From NCBI RefSeq assembly GCF_954871325.1, contig NC_088777.1, positions 17,399,366 to 17,463,365 on the forward strand: a stretch of 64,000 nucleotides of DNA, written 5' to 3'. The translations under genes were made by a program, and so were the position numbers. The stretch is from Gordionus sp. m RMFG-2023. Its lineage: Eukaryota > Nematomorpha > Gordioida > Chordodea > Parachordodidae. Shown here in pieces: positions 35,043-45,490 of this stretch (its first letter is position 1; each line of letters starts with the position of its first letter). Under the pieces are notes generated by a model. It searched no databases, was not told where the DNA came from, and saw only the letters and a list, made by a program, of their open reading frames with translations.

Positions 35043-35969
35043 TTAATCGATATGAACCATGATATCGGATAATTTTTTTCTTTTGATATTTGGAACAGTC
35101 GCATCTTTTGCTGGGTAACCCACAGGTAATATTAAAATCGCCTTTTCGTTATCCGGTCGATTTAACAATCGTTTAAGTTTGTTATTAGAATTTAGGGGTG
35201 TACTCGTTAAGGTTACCATTCCTGCATTATGAATAGCCGATATGAGTATACCGCAGGCTATACAGACGCTCATTTCTTGATAATAAAAAGGAGTTTTTTC
35301 AACCATACCCTCGTTATTATTTTGGTATCCGTAAACTTGCTTGAATACAATAATTAAATATGGAGCCGTTTCCAAGTACTCCTTGATCCAATTAGTTCTG
35401 GCAAATTTGAGATCTTCTACCCATTTTTCTCCCATTCTTTTTTTGTAATTTATCTCTTCTTCCATTTCAACTATATTCCTTACTTCTTTTTTTATACGAG
35501 GATTGGAAATTAAGACAAATGTCCACGGTTGGCAATGAGCACCACTAGGGGATGTTCCAGCTGTTTTAATGATATTTTCCATCACTTCAAGAGGAGGAAC
35601 AGGTTTGGAGCTGAAAAAACGAATGCTTCTCCTAGAATTCATAAGATTGAAGTAGTCCTTAGATCTCGTAATGGCCGTTTCTAATAATAAAGATTTTGAA
35701 TAATTATGGTTCTTACTAATATTTATTAAGAACGGTATGTGATGAATATAATTTATGTGTGGCATCGTTTCCTGAGAATTAAATGAGTGACTATGATCAC
35801 CATCATTAGAGTTTAATAAAGGAGTAGATTTGTTAAAGTATGTTTTTAAATTTCCCAATAAACTTTTATGTTTATAAACAAACTTGCATGTTAAATAGAT
35901 AGTAAAAATGATTAGAAAAAATAACCAATTGTTTGCCAAAAAAGGTAATCCCATGTCTACATGTTGCAT
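35043..35969 (-). CDS. IYD: Iodotyrosine deiodinase, flavin-dependent nitroreductase fold
   Basis: One uninterrupted frame of 308 codons, close to the 289-residue human protein. A hydrophobic segment at residues about 15-32 would anchor the N-terminus in a membrane, followed by a linker of about 75 residues. The nitroreductase domain starts near 106 with SRRSIRFF (112-119, FMN phosphate contacts) and GTSPSGAHCQPWTFV (138-152). The residues that grip the iodotyrosine zwitterion and close the active-site lid are present as Glu171, Tyr175 (EEEINYKKRMG) and Lys196 (TNWIK). The C-terminus has LPVGYPAKDATVPN and DIMV. Family members reductively remove iodide (or other halide) from mono- and diiodotyrosine using FMN. 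No introns are present, unlike the CREB3-like gene. The start used is the first ATG of the frame and gives the expected anchor. Confidence 0.96.
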   Translation of the reverse strand: MQHVDMGLPFLANNWLFFLIIFTIYLTCKFVYKHKSLLGNLKTYFNKSTPLLNSNDGDHSHSFNSQETMPHINYIHHIPFLINISKNHNYSKSLLLETAITRSKDYFNLMNSRRSIRFFSSKPVPPLEVMENIIKTAGTSPSGAHCQPWTFVLISNPRIKKEVRNIVEMEEEINYKKRMGEKWVEDLKFARTNWIKEYLETAPYLIIVFKQVYGYQNNNEGMVEKTPFYYQEMSVCIACGILISAIHNAGMVTLTSTPLNSNNKLKRLLNRPDNEKAILILPVGYPAKDATVPNIKRKKLSDIMVHID

Positions 35970-36350
35970 CTAATCCCGATAAAATAAAATGAATTATATA
36001 TTTGAAATAATATAGTAGAAGAAATTATTATCTTCATCTAAGAAAATGATTGGTCTAGTTATAAGGTCATATTTAAATCTGAGGATTGCACAACTATTAA
36101 TTGCTGCTAGATAAAATTTAAAAGCTTTGTATCTACGTCTATCCAATTTGGGCCATTATTTATGAATAAAGATAATAAAACTAACTGGAAGTCTTCTTTT
36201 AAAAGTTTTTATAGATAATTTTTTAATGAAATTTTGGATATTGACCTTATTATATTATTAATTTTTTTTTAAAATGTAACTAAGTTCCCAAACACAAAAA
36301 TATTTGCACAGCCGTTATTATTTTAAAAAAATAAATTTTAATGCTACTAA
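35970..36350. other. 5' flank of the deiodinase gene
   Basis: AT-rich, would hold the minus-strand promoter. No motif is distinctive enough to name. It ends at the foldback-like element. Confidence 0.4.
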
Positions 36351-36365
36351 TTAAGGGTTCCACGT

Positions 36366-36880
36366 CTTTATAGAGAAACCATTATAGAGAATGTATTTTA
36401 TAGAGAAACATTTATAGAGAAAACAATTATAGAGAATGCATTTACAGAGAATTGTTTTATAGAGAATGTAGTTTATAGAGAATGTTTTATAGAGAATGTT
36501 TTATATAGAGAATAATTTTTATAGAGAATTAATTTATAGAGAATGATTTTATAGAGAATGCCGTTTATAGAGAATGGTTTTATAGAGAATGTCGATTATA
36601 GAGAATGATTTTAAAGAGAATTATTTTATAGAGAAGGTCCTTAATAGAGAATGATTTTATAGAGAATGTTGTTTATAAATGATTTTAAAGAGAATTACTT
36701 TTATAGAGAATTATTTTGTAGAGAATTACATTGTAGAGAATTATTTTGTAGAGAATTATATTGTAGAGAATTATTTTGTAGAGAATTATATTGTAGAGAA
36801 TTATATTGTAGAGAATTATTTTGTAGGGAATTATTTTCTAGATCTTGATTTTCTAGAGAAATATTATATGGGACAATTAT
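36366..36880 (+). repeat. Tandem array of TATAGAGAAT units, left arm
   Basis: About 27 imperfect units of roughly 18-20 bp built on TTTATAGAGAATG, later TTTTGTAGAGAATTA. Variants cluster in runs, indicating local expansion. Open frames of Cys-Arg-Glu-Leu or Glu-Asn-Tyr-type repeats across it are reading-frame artefacts of the array. Confidence 0.92.
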
Positions 36881-36889
36881 AGAATTCAA

Positions 36890-39879
36890 AGAATTTATAC
36901 GGGATTTGATTAATAATACAATTCAGTTTATTTGTTGTATTTTTTCGATGACTTTATTTGTTTCAACAATGGTTTTTTTGTAAAATCTTTTTAGTTCATA
37001 TCAAGGTTTAGCTTGATTATAAACTCAGCTAAACCAAACCTGAAACGATTTGTTAAATATGTATTAACCGTTATTAAAGAGAATCTAAACTGAACCAACC
37101 ATTCTTAAAATTTATATATATTGCATCTATATGTCAGCTACCTAAATTAGCCTATAGAAGGGTTCTTAACTTTACCCTTATGGATATAATATGACTGACG
37201 AAAATCTTGATTCTAATTTTAATTAAGAAAAGGTTTTAACCAGTTGTTTGAGTAAAAAATATGTCACATTCCCGTTCGTTCTGCGTTTTAAGAACACGTT
37301 TCTAAATATAATTTTTTTTCTATTTAATTATACAAATTTTATTCATAAATCTTTTTAATATAGATAACTAAGAATTCATTAATCTCTAATAATACACATT
37401 TAGATGTATGCGATGGCTTTAATATATTGAGTGTCGAAAAGTGCCGATCTCTATTTGGGGTTCCACATATTTATAGAGAAACCAATATTTTTGATTTAAT
37501 AGAAGCACCATAATTTTGTCCTACCTAAAAAACCAAAACCGTCAATTGAAGGTTTCTATATAAGATATTATCGCGAATGTATTATAGCGAATGTATTAGC
37601 GCGAATGCATTATGGCAAATGTATTATCGCGAATTCATTGTCGCGAATGCATTATCTTAAATCAATTACATCAGTTGCGATATCGGAAATGGAGTTTGAT
37701 GAAAACTACAATTTTATATTTATCGGCCTTTGAACAGACTTAGTTGAACCTGGAAATTAAGTTAAAGTCGGGCTTGGGTCTATTTTTTTTAAAAACAGGG
37801 TTAAGGCTTTTGATTTTTTTTACTCAAAAAATATAAAAAAAGATTCTAAGCAATAAAATAGATTTCTCTAAAGATTAGGGTAAAGGAATTAAATTTTTAT
37901 ATTAATTGATTGTTTAAATATGCGTTTAGTTATATTTTTCAATTAAATTTGGGACAGGACAGGCTCAGGCCTAAAATTTAAAATTATGGCTAGGCTCCTA
38001 AAAATAAAGATTTTGGATGGAGCTTTGGCCTCTTTGATAATAAATTTGTATAAAGTTCTCTTATTGTTTAATCAAAAAGACAAAGTCAAAGCTTATCACA
38101 ACAAGACATGAAACAATATTCAACATCATATGTAGATTGTCGAATTGAATTGCTATCTATCTCAGTACTTAATTCGTGTAATCTTTGATGATGAAATTGC
38201 CACTATTGTGACTCAGGAATTGGGGAAAAAATAGATTATTGATTTCCTTAATTGATTCTTGCTAAGTTCTTCTTCCTGACGAGTCTTTTTTCTAATTATG
38301 TGATCAAAGACAAAATTAATTAAAAATGGATATAGAAATATAATAAATATAAGTAGAACTACAATTGAATGAATTGAACATGCCTCATATATTATTAAAA
38401 ATAACTTAGCTATTTTTAACACAAATTATAGTATATTTCCATTTCAGTTCAGTTGCTATATTTTATTAATCTGATGAATGTCATAAATTTTATTAGAGTG
38501 GTGATAATAGTGATTCAACGTTACTATCATCGCTGAAGATGAGAAAATTTAATGGAATAAAATATTTACTTTTGAGTTGGAATTCAAGGAGTAGATACAA
38601 CCCTAAAAAATCGAAAGGTGGAAAATATCTCTTTTTTACATTTTCTATGCCTTCATATTTTTTTAAATGTGTATTCTTCAAGACTAAAAGAGGTTTAGAA
38701 AGATTTAAAATAAAAGTTTTAAAGGCAAGCATTGACGGATATTATAATTAATTAAACAAGCTGAAGCGAACTTATCATTTATGATTCCACTTTTTACAGT
38801 AGAAAGCAAGGCCCTATAAAAAATAGATAAGAAAAGTAAGATATCTGTCGCAGGAAGCGTAGATAATGAAAATCCAAATGTTATGCTGGAAAATAAAAAT
38901 ATTGTTTTAATCATGAAAATTTTTTTATTAAGAAACACCCCCCCCCTTCCCCCCTCCAACAGAAAAGTTTGAATAAATAATTAGCCCCAACGATAAGAAG
39001 AAATTTAAATATTAATGATAATTATACTTGCTTATAACTAGATTTATAGACCGACTACCAATTATAAAAAGACGCTTAACCATTCAAACAATGTTAAACA
39101 AGACCTTTTACCATAGGGAGGGGTTATAACTCAAGATTGGCATTGAAATTAAAATGGGTAGTTTGTATTTGGAATTCCGTTGTTCTAATTTTGATGTGGT
39201 ATAGGAAATGAGGGGAGTGGGGGAAGAAGGGGGTAGTATTATAATATATGATGCAAAATCTTTTGATAATTAGGTATTTGAAATATCTTCTAAGTGTAAA
39301 AGAGTTAGTAAAATATTGTGCAATCTGCTGCAAATATCAAGCTTCGATATTTTCTAAAATAAGACATTACAATGCGATGGAAATCAGTGTATATCATGAT
39401 ACAAAGCTTCTTATAATCATATGATGAAATACAAGTTTGTCTGTGAACCAACCATATTTAAACAAATTGGTATCAATAAATATAATCCCTATATGTAAAT
39501 AAGAAATTTCTTATAAATATTAAAAGTCTGATTTTCGGAATGTTTAACAACCTATAAAAAACATAAACTTTTTGATTCATCTTTCTCTACACTGCTAAGG
39601 AGTTTAGGCTTGTAATAAGAAATTTTCATTTATAAAATCAATTTAGAGAAAAAAGTGTGTTATTTTAAATTTTGTCAATGTATAAATTTTAGGTAAGGGT
39701 TTGAACTATCATTTTGTATTTTGTAAATTCAGATACAATTATTTTCGGACCTATGACGATTTTGACAGAAATTGATCCAACCACCCCCTGATCTTCCCTT
39801 CCTATCCTGTGAATATTAGACAGTACTCTAGTGATCTTTCAACTAAACTTAATTTTGGTAAGGCGATAGTTTGATGGGT
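36890..39879. other. Interior of the foldback-like element, no recognised gene
   Basis: AT-rich sequence. Short open frames on both strands around 38213-38959 have hydrophobic or mixed composition and no family resemblance. A run of C residues at 38938-38956 resembles the C-rich tracts beside hAT ends. Confidence 0.4.
37460..37660. repeat. Internal copy of the element terminus with a second array
   Basis: GGGGTTCCACATATTTATAG at about 37461 repeats the left terminus of the foldback-like element. At 37566-37658 follow about seven units of roughly 13-14 bp on ATTATCGCGAATGT. This looks like a related element end carrying a different satellite unit. Confidence 0.7.
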
Positions 39880-40510
39880 ATTGTTTTATTTTTTGTTATT
39901 ATTTGCATTTAAAATCATTAATTGAGTGCGTTTTATTAAATTTAAAAATCTGATTTTGCCAGAAATGCACCTTAATAAGTGTAGAATACCCACCTTTAAT
40001 GTTGCGCAATCGGTTAATTTTAGGCAATTCCAAAACGTTTAGCCAAGTTTTTAGGTTAAAAAATCGGCTAAGCATAATTAGGCAGCATAAAAATAGGCGA
40101 AAACTAATTATTCGAAAATTAGGCATCGGCTAAGGAGCTCGGTTAATCGCCCGTCATATATCGTTACATAATAAATATATTAAATAATTTTAATAAAGGC
40201 TAGGCTTAGTGTTGCGTAACGCTGACGGGCGATTAGCCTAGCTCCCAGTCCCTACATTTTGTCTAATTAGTTTTAGGCGATTTTTCGGTTAAGCCAAATT
40301 ATGTTTAGCTGATTTTTAGGCTACTAACACTACTTATAAATTTCAGATTAATGTAAATTAAAATTTCTTCAGAGGTTCAATATAAGATCTTCTGAAATTT
40401 ATAGGGTGGGTATTCTACACATATTATAATGCATTTTCGGTAAAATCAGATTTAAAATTTAATAAAACGCGCTCAATTTATGATAAAAAATGAAAAAATA
40501 GAACTAAATA
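39880..40510. mobile_element. Nested palindromes: one MITE inside another
   Basis: The outer arms 39880-39992 and about 40405-40510 are inverted copies sharing GTGTAGAATACCCACC, AATCTGATTTT and the GCGTTTTATTAAAT block. Between them lies a second palindrome, about 39995-40335, with GGAGCTCGGTTAATCGCCCG mirrored by GACGGGCGATTAGCCTAGCT and GGCTAAGCATAATTAGG mirrored near its other end. The inner element probably inserted into the loop of the outer one. Confidence 0.75.
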
Positions 40511-40625
40511 AAATTATTAAATACAAAAAAATTTTGGCGCAATCGTATGAAATTCCCAGGGTAGATTCTCTTCGGAATTGGTAAAATCAGATTTATTAGG
40601 GAAATTATAAAAGCGCACTATAAAT

Positions 40626-40862
40626 CAGAGACCTACAGGCCCGACTTTAAACCCGGGCCGTATTTAAATTTTTTTAAATATACCCGGGCCGAGCCTAAAA
40701 TTTTATTTTTTTAAATACACGGGCCGGGTCAAAAAAAGCTTCTTTTTTTAAAAAATCGGGCCGGGCCATAATATTTTAAAACCAAATATTTTAAATCACC
40801 ATTATTATCTAGGCAAATTAAAAATAGATAATATATTTTTAAAAAATCGGGGCCGGGCCAAG
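40626..40862. mobile_element. GGCCCGG-rich MITE, copy 2, right end missing
   Basis: Left end CAGAGACCTACAGGCCCG is preceded by ctataaat (40618-40625), the same 8 bp that flank the copy at 34263. Blocks of CCCGGGCC and CGGGCCGGG alternate with AT-rich DNA. The right terminus and second duplication are not found. Confidence 0.75.
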
Positions 40863-41224
40863 CAGATTAAAATAATGCACAAAGCAACTAAATATTTACA
40901 AAATTTTCTAAAACAATTGGCGTAAGGCTGGCTTTGTTGCTAATAGTTTTTTTTTAAATGGCTACTCTACTAATTAAAACAAAGCACTAATGGAAACTGA
41001 TAAAGAAGGAAACATTTTCATAATTTTAGCATTACTACTTCTAATTGTTCAGCGTATTTTAAAAAAAATAACAACAGGAAACTCAAAAATATTATTATAA
41101 TTATTCATAAGCAATACAAATCAGGAACGTGAATAATTTTTTTTAAGAGTATTTTTTCCCTTTTTTTATTCAGGGTTCCGAGAATTTATATGACGGCATC
41201 TGGCTTGTTTTTTTGAGAAAATTT

Positions 41225-41560
41225 ATTTCTAAAATAATACTTAATTCATTTTCTATAAAATCCTTCTCTATAAAATAATTCTCTCTAAAACAATTCTCTG
41301 TAAAATATTCTCTATAAAATAATTCTCTGTAAAACAATTCTCTGTAAAATATTCTCTATAAAATCATTCTCTATAAACGACATTCTATATAAAATCATTC
41401 TCTATAAACGACATTCTCTAAGTTTCTCTATAAAATAAATTCTCTATAAAATCATTCTCTATAAACTATATTCTTTATAAACGACATTCTCTACAATTGT
41501 TTTCTCTATAAAAGTTTCTCTATATTTGCATTCTCTATAAAAGATTCTCTGTAAAGACGG
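41225..41560 (-). repeat. Tandem array of the TATAGAGAAT unit, right arm
   Basis: About 18 units reading ATTCTCTATAAAA on the plus strand, the reverse complement of the left array, with variants such as TAAACGACATTCTC that match TTTATAGAGAATGTCG-type units of the left arm near 36590. Confidence 0.9.
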
Positions 41561-41574
41561 TATACCCCAATTAA

Positions 41575-43476
41575 GGGGGTTCGTAATCGTAATATTTAAT
41601 TTACAAAAAATATTGGGTTATAAATAATAATCATCATATAAGCATGCGAGAACCGATGCTTTTAAATGTAAGTCTAAATTTAAAGATACACTGAATCCCA
41701 TTTTTTTATTTTCATTTACTAAATTGATAATAAATGCTTGCAATTTAAAAAAAACTATTTTTATGTTTTTAATTTATTATAAATATTAATTGATCAGTAT
41801 TTGATTATTTTTATATTTTTTTAAAATAATATGATGTTGTATTTGTAGCACTGGAATTTTATATATCAAGCAAGGAAAAAGATTCAGAATATCATTATTT
41901 GCATAAGAATTACTAATATTTTATGTAATTATTAAATTTCATATTTAAATAGAGTTTTTATACAATATAATTTTTAATATTATAATCCATCAGTAAATAT
42001 TAAAAGGTAACCCATGACCGGAAAAAAAATCTGTATAAAATATCTACATTTTGAAATTTATTTTAAATAATAAAAATAAATACATATGAATGTTCCCCTA
42101 TCCCTTCCCGTAAATTCTATTTTTACATTTTTCACCTTTATTTATTTTACCTTTTTAAAAAATTAATTATTTGATATTACATTTTGACAACATATCATAT
42201 CAGTAAATATTCAAATAAAGTAACCCATGACCGGAAAAAAAAATTTATGCAAGTATTTTTATATAATAAATAAAATCTATAATGAAATACTCTCTAAAAT
42301 TTTGTTATATGTTAATATTTAAAAACATAGCCTAAGATATAAACAAAACAATTTATTAACACCCCCCCCCCCCTTCCCCCATAGAGAAAATCCTGCACGC
42401 CACTTATGATTATATTAAAATATATATTCATATATACCTTGACTTAGAATTAACCGGAATTTTGGATTTAAATGAAGAGAAGAAATTATTTATTTTAAAT
42501 TAAAATAAAAGACATTGAAAGTGAAATTAAAAGTTTCATCATTTGAAAAAAAATATATAATTTATTTCATTATTTTTATAAAGATAGTGTACTTATTAAG
42601 TTTCTTATTAATTTATTTTTTAAAGGTTTTTTTAGATAATAAACAAAACGAAAACGTACTTTTTGAATAACTCAAAAGATAAATTTTTCAATTGTAATAA
42701 ATTTGATTTTTTTTGACAATGAAATTAAATATCTGAGTTAATTTAATATAATAATTTTGGTTAAAAAAAAATAAATATAAGGCTAATGTACAAAAGATAT
42801 TTTATAAGATCACAATGGCTGCATATAGTGGACACGAAATAACAGTTGCTCAAGTTAATAAAATATTTTGATGAAAACAATATTTCATTATTTACTAATA
42901 ATTCTTAGATAGGAAACAAAGATAAAATTAAATATTAATCAATAGAAGTATTGATCTCATTAAAAGATTGATAAACCGATCTCTTGTCCTAGATGACTCT
43001 TATAAATTTATTCGATACATATTTTTGCATGGAGTCCTTACAAAATAGGACACAATATTTTCACATGGCTTAATTTTTGACCGATTATATTATATTCGTA
43101 AATGTGTATGAAATTCTCTTATATATTTTTTAAAATATATAATTTTTTTGACGATTTAAAGCTCATTTATTTATTTTTATAATATCTAAGATATTTGTCC
43201 TTAAGGTAGCACGTATCCTAAAAATGCTAAATTTTTGATTATTATATGTCAATCAAATAATATACATTTTATCACATTTATTTTGGCAATTATTTGACCA
43301 GCCGTGGCCCCTATACTTTGTGAGCGATGAAAGCAGAATATCCCCATAAAAAGGACCCTCCCCCCTCCCCCCGAAAAAAATGAATTATTTTTGACACCCA
43401 TATGGCAGTATATAAGGTAGTACAAATAGTTAATAAATTATTTTCCGTCGAATTATATCCAAAAATATTTGTAATC
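41575..43476. other. AT-rich stretch with repeat traces and a hAT-like end
   Basis: A direct repeat containing TAACCCATGACCGGAAAAAA occurs at about 42007 and 42222. At 42361-42405 a C-run followed by TCCTGCACGCCACTTATG reads, in reverse, like a hAT end of the type seen at 54669. A second C-rich tract at 43359-43372 and CAGCCGTGGCCCC at 43300 suggest another worn hAT end. No gene is supported. Confidence 0.45.
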
Positions 43477-45215
43477 GCATTAAAAACAAGCTCATCGAGC
43501 GATTGATTCCCCATCAGCTTGGCTTCAACATACTTTCCGGTTGTGAAGTGGCCTCCCATGCCACGCGTATCCAACTTCGCTTCACAAAAAACTCATTTTT
43601 TCCAGAATATTCTCACTACCTTTTTGCCTCTTATAACAAATCATCTTACCTTAAATTCAACAACACAATAATTGAATCAAGGCAAGGCATTCAACAGGGT
43701 GATCCCCTTGAACCCGCCCAGGTATCCAGTCGATCATTGAAATGATAAATCGCGAGACAAATTTGACCCTCAATGTTTTTGGTATTTGGATGATGGAACC
43801 CTTGCTGGTCCACATGATGAACTTCTAAAAATAGCCCCCATAATAAATAATCTAACCAATATTACAGGGTTGTCTCTTAATAACAACAAATGCGAATTTT
43901 ATTCACCAGATGAATTCTTTACCGCTCTTCATAACTTCACACCCATTAATCTATCCGTGTTCACACATCTTGGATCCCCAATAGGAAGCAATAAAGCAAT
44001 CGAATATTTCAAAACAAAATTACTCCGTAATTTCCACCTTTTGCATAAAATCCTCAAAGTCCTGTCCTTCCTTCCTATCAATCTTTCTTCCTTCTCAAAA
44101 ACTTTTTCTTTATTCCCAAAATCTAACATGCCTTCCGCTCTTCTACTCAATATAAAATTCAGCCCTAATTCTTGGATGCAGGCCTCCTTGCCTTCGAAAT
44201 TTGGGGGTCTTGGTCTAAGATCACCTGCGCCACTCAGCCTTGCTGCCTTTATAGCCTCATAGTCAAGCTGCCGCTAAATTATTCTATCACTTAACAATAA
44301 CTCCACCGACCCCCACCTCCCCCCACGCCCTAACAATCTGGAAAGAGAATTCCCTTTCTGCTCCAATCCCCACATCACAAAAGCAACATAACTCCTTAAT
44401 ACGTCACTCCGTTGAATATCTAATATCTAGTGCGGCGTCTAAGGGATCCCCATCAATTCTTTCACATTTATTATCACCCATTTTAGTTGATGAATTAACT
44501 GTTGATCATCTCTCTTTCCCACAACAACTGCAAGTTCCACAAACTTTACCTTCCTTATCGGGTTACGAATGGTTAGAAGCTTTGCCCAGCTCAAACTTAG
44601 GACTCCTCCTAACAAACGAAGAATTAAGCATTGCAATAGGTCCCTTCTCGGTTGTAAAATACTGGCCAACTCTGCATGCAATTTATGTTCCCACCTCGTT
44701 GATTGTTTCGGACATCACCCTCTTCATTGTCGATTCTCTAAAAGTAGACAGTCTCGGCACAGTGCAGTTAACGGCACCATTCTCCGCGCTCTACGCTCAG
44801 CTCAAATACCCGCAACCCTCGAACTCTGTGGCCTCTCTGAAAATGGTATCCGGCCAGAAGGGCTGACCTTAATACCTTGGAGTAATGGAACTCCTTTAGC
44901 ATGGGATTACACTTGCATCGACCGATTGGCTCCCTCGTTTAATAACAACTCATTCGTGGGAGCGGAAAACTCTAAAATTAACAAATATATTTCCCTAACC
45001 AATTGCAATCTCATACCAATTGTATCCGACATAACCAGTTTTTTGGGAATCATGCCCTAACCTTCTTCAAATCCCTTTATAAAAAAATTCGCGCCATCAC
45101 TGGTGACCCACAGGAAGGCTTCTATCTTCGTCATCGTGTATCTATTAATTTTGCAGATCTAATTGTATCGCCATCCACGGCTTTCTTTTTTGACCTCCTC
45201 CCTCCCAACATAATT
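43477..45215 (+). mobile_element. 5'-truncated non-LTR retrotransposon with C-terminal endonuclease-like domain
   Basis: Starts inside the reverse transcriptase. First piece (to 43745) has HQLGFNILSGCEVASHATRI and RQGIQQGDPL; after a short loss and frame change, 43786-44262 has WYLDDGTLAGP (catalytic DD) and ends with SKFGGLGLRSP of the thumb. Then 44569-45060 has a zinc-knuckle-like CNLCSHLVDCFGHHPLHC, RHSAVNGTI, RPEGLTLIPW and LAWDYTCID with a following AEN...KINKY, which resembles a PD-(D/E)XK nuclease as in restriction-like-endonuclease LINEs. The final block KIRAITGDPQEGFYL lies at about 45085-45130. Frame changes between blocks make it dead. No poly-A tail or target duplication is clear. 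Confidence 0.85.
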
Positions 45216-45490
45216 TATTATACTAATTATATACAATTTACATTTTGTAATATTTTAAAAATACTATTTACTCATTTAAATATATTATTAAACAACTTAT
45301 ATTTAAGATATTTTAAAATAATTTTTTCTACAAAATTTTTGGTACATAAAACTTAGCATATAAAATTTTTCTTGGTGATAATACTATAATTAATGGAAGA
45401 TCCCATAAATAAATAAAAATTATGCAAAAAAAAATTGATAAATTAAGGAAAGCAGAAGTAAATGATAAGGTAAAATAACGAATAATTTTT
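45216..45490. other. AT-rich spacer
   Basis: No supported feature between the end of the LINE and the hAT-derived region. Confidence 0.4.

Larger units (their letters stand above)
36351..41574. mobile_element. Foldback-like element with tandem-array inverted ends
   Basis: The left end TTAAGGGTTCCACGTCTTTA (36351) is mirrored by AAAGACGGTATACCCCAATT followed by AA (ending about 41574), each followed inward by tandem arrays of the same unit in opposite orientation (36366-36880 and 41225-41560). Both ends carry TTAA, a possible target duplication. Inverted repeats made of tandem units are the hallmark of foldback elements. The 4.3 kb interior has no recognised transposase; it holds a second short array (37566-37658), nested palindromic MITEs (39880-40510, 40626-40862) and a C-rich run near 38938. 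Whether one insertion event made the whole structure is inference. Confidence 0.6.

Noticed and set aside
36666-36882. Open frames with Cys-Arg-Glu-Leu or Glu-Asn-Tyr repeats, on both strands
   Set aside because: They are translations of the TATAGAGAAT tandem array in several frames at once; no codon bias, start context or flanking gene structure supports a protein.
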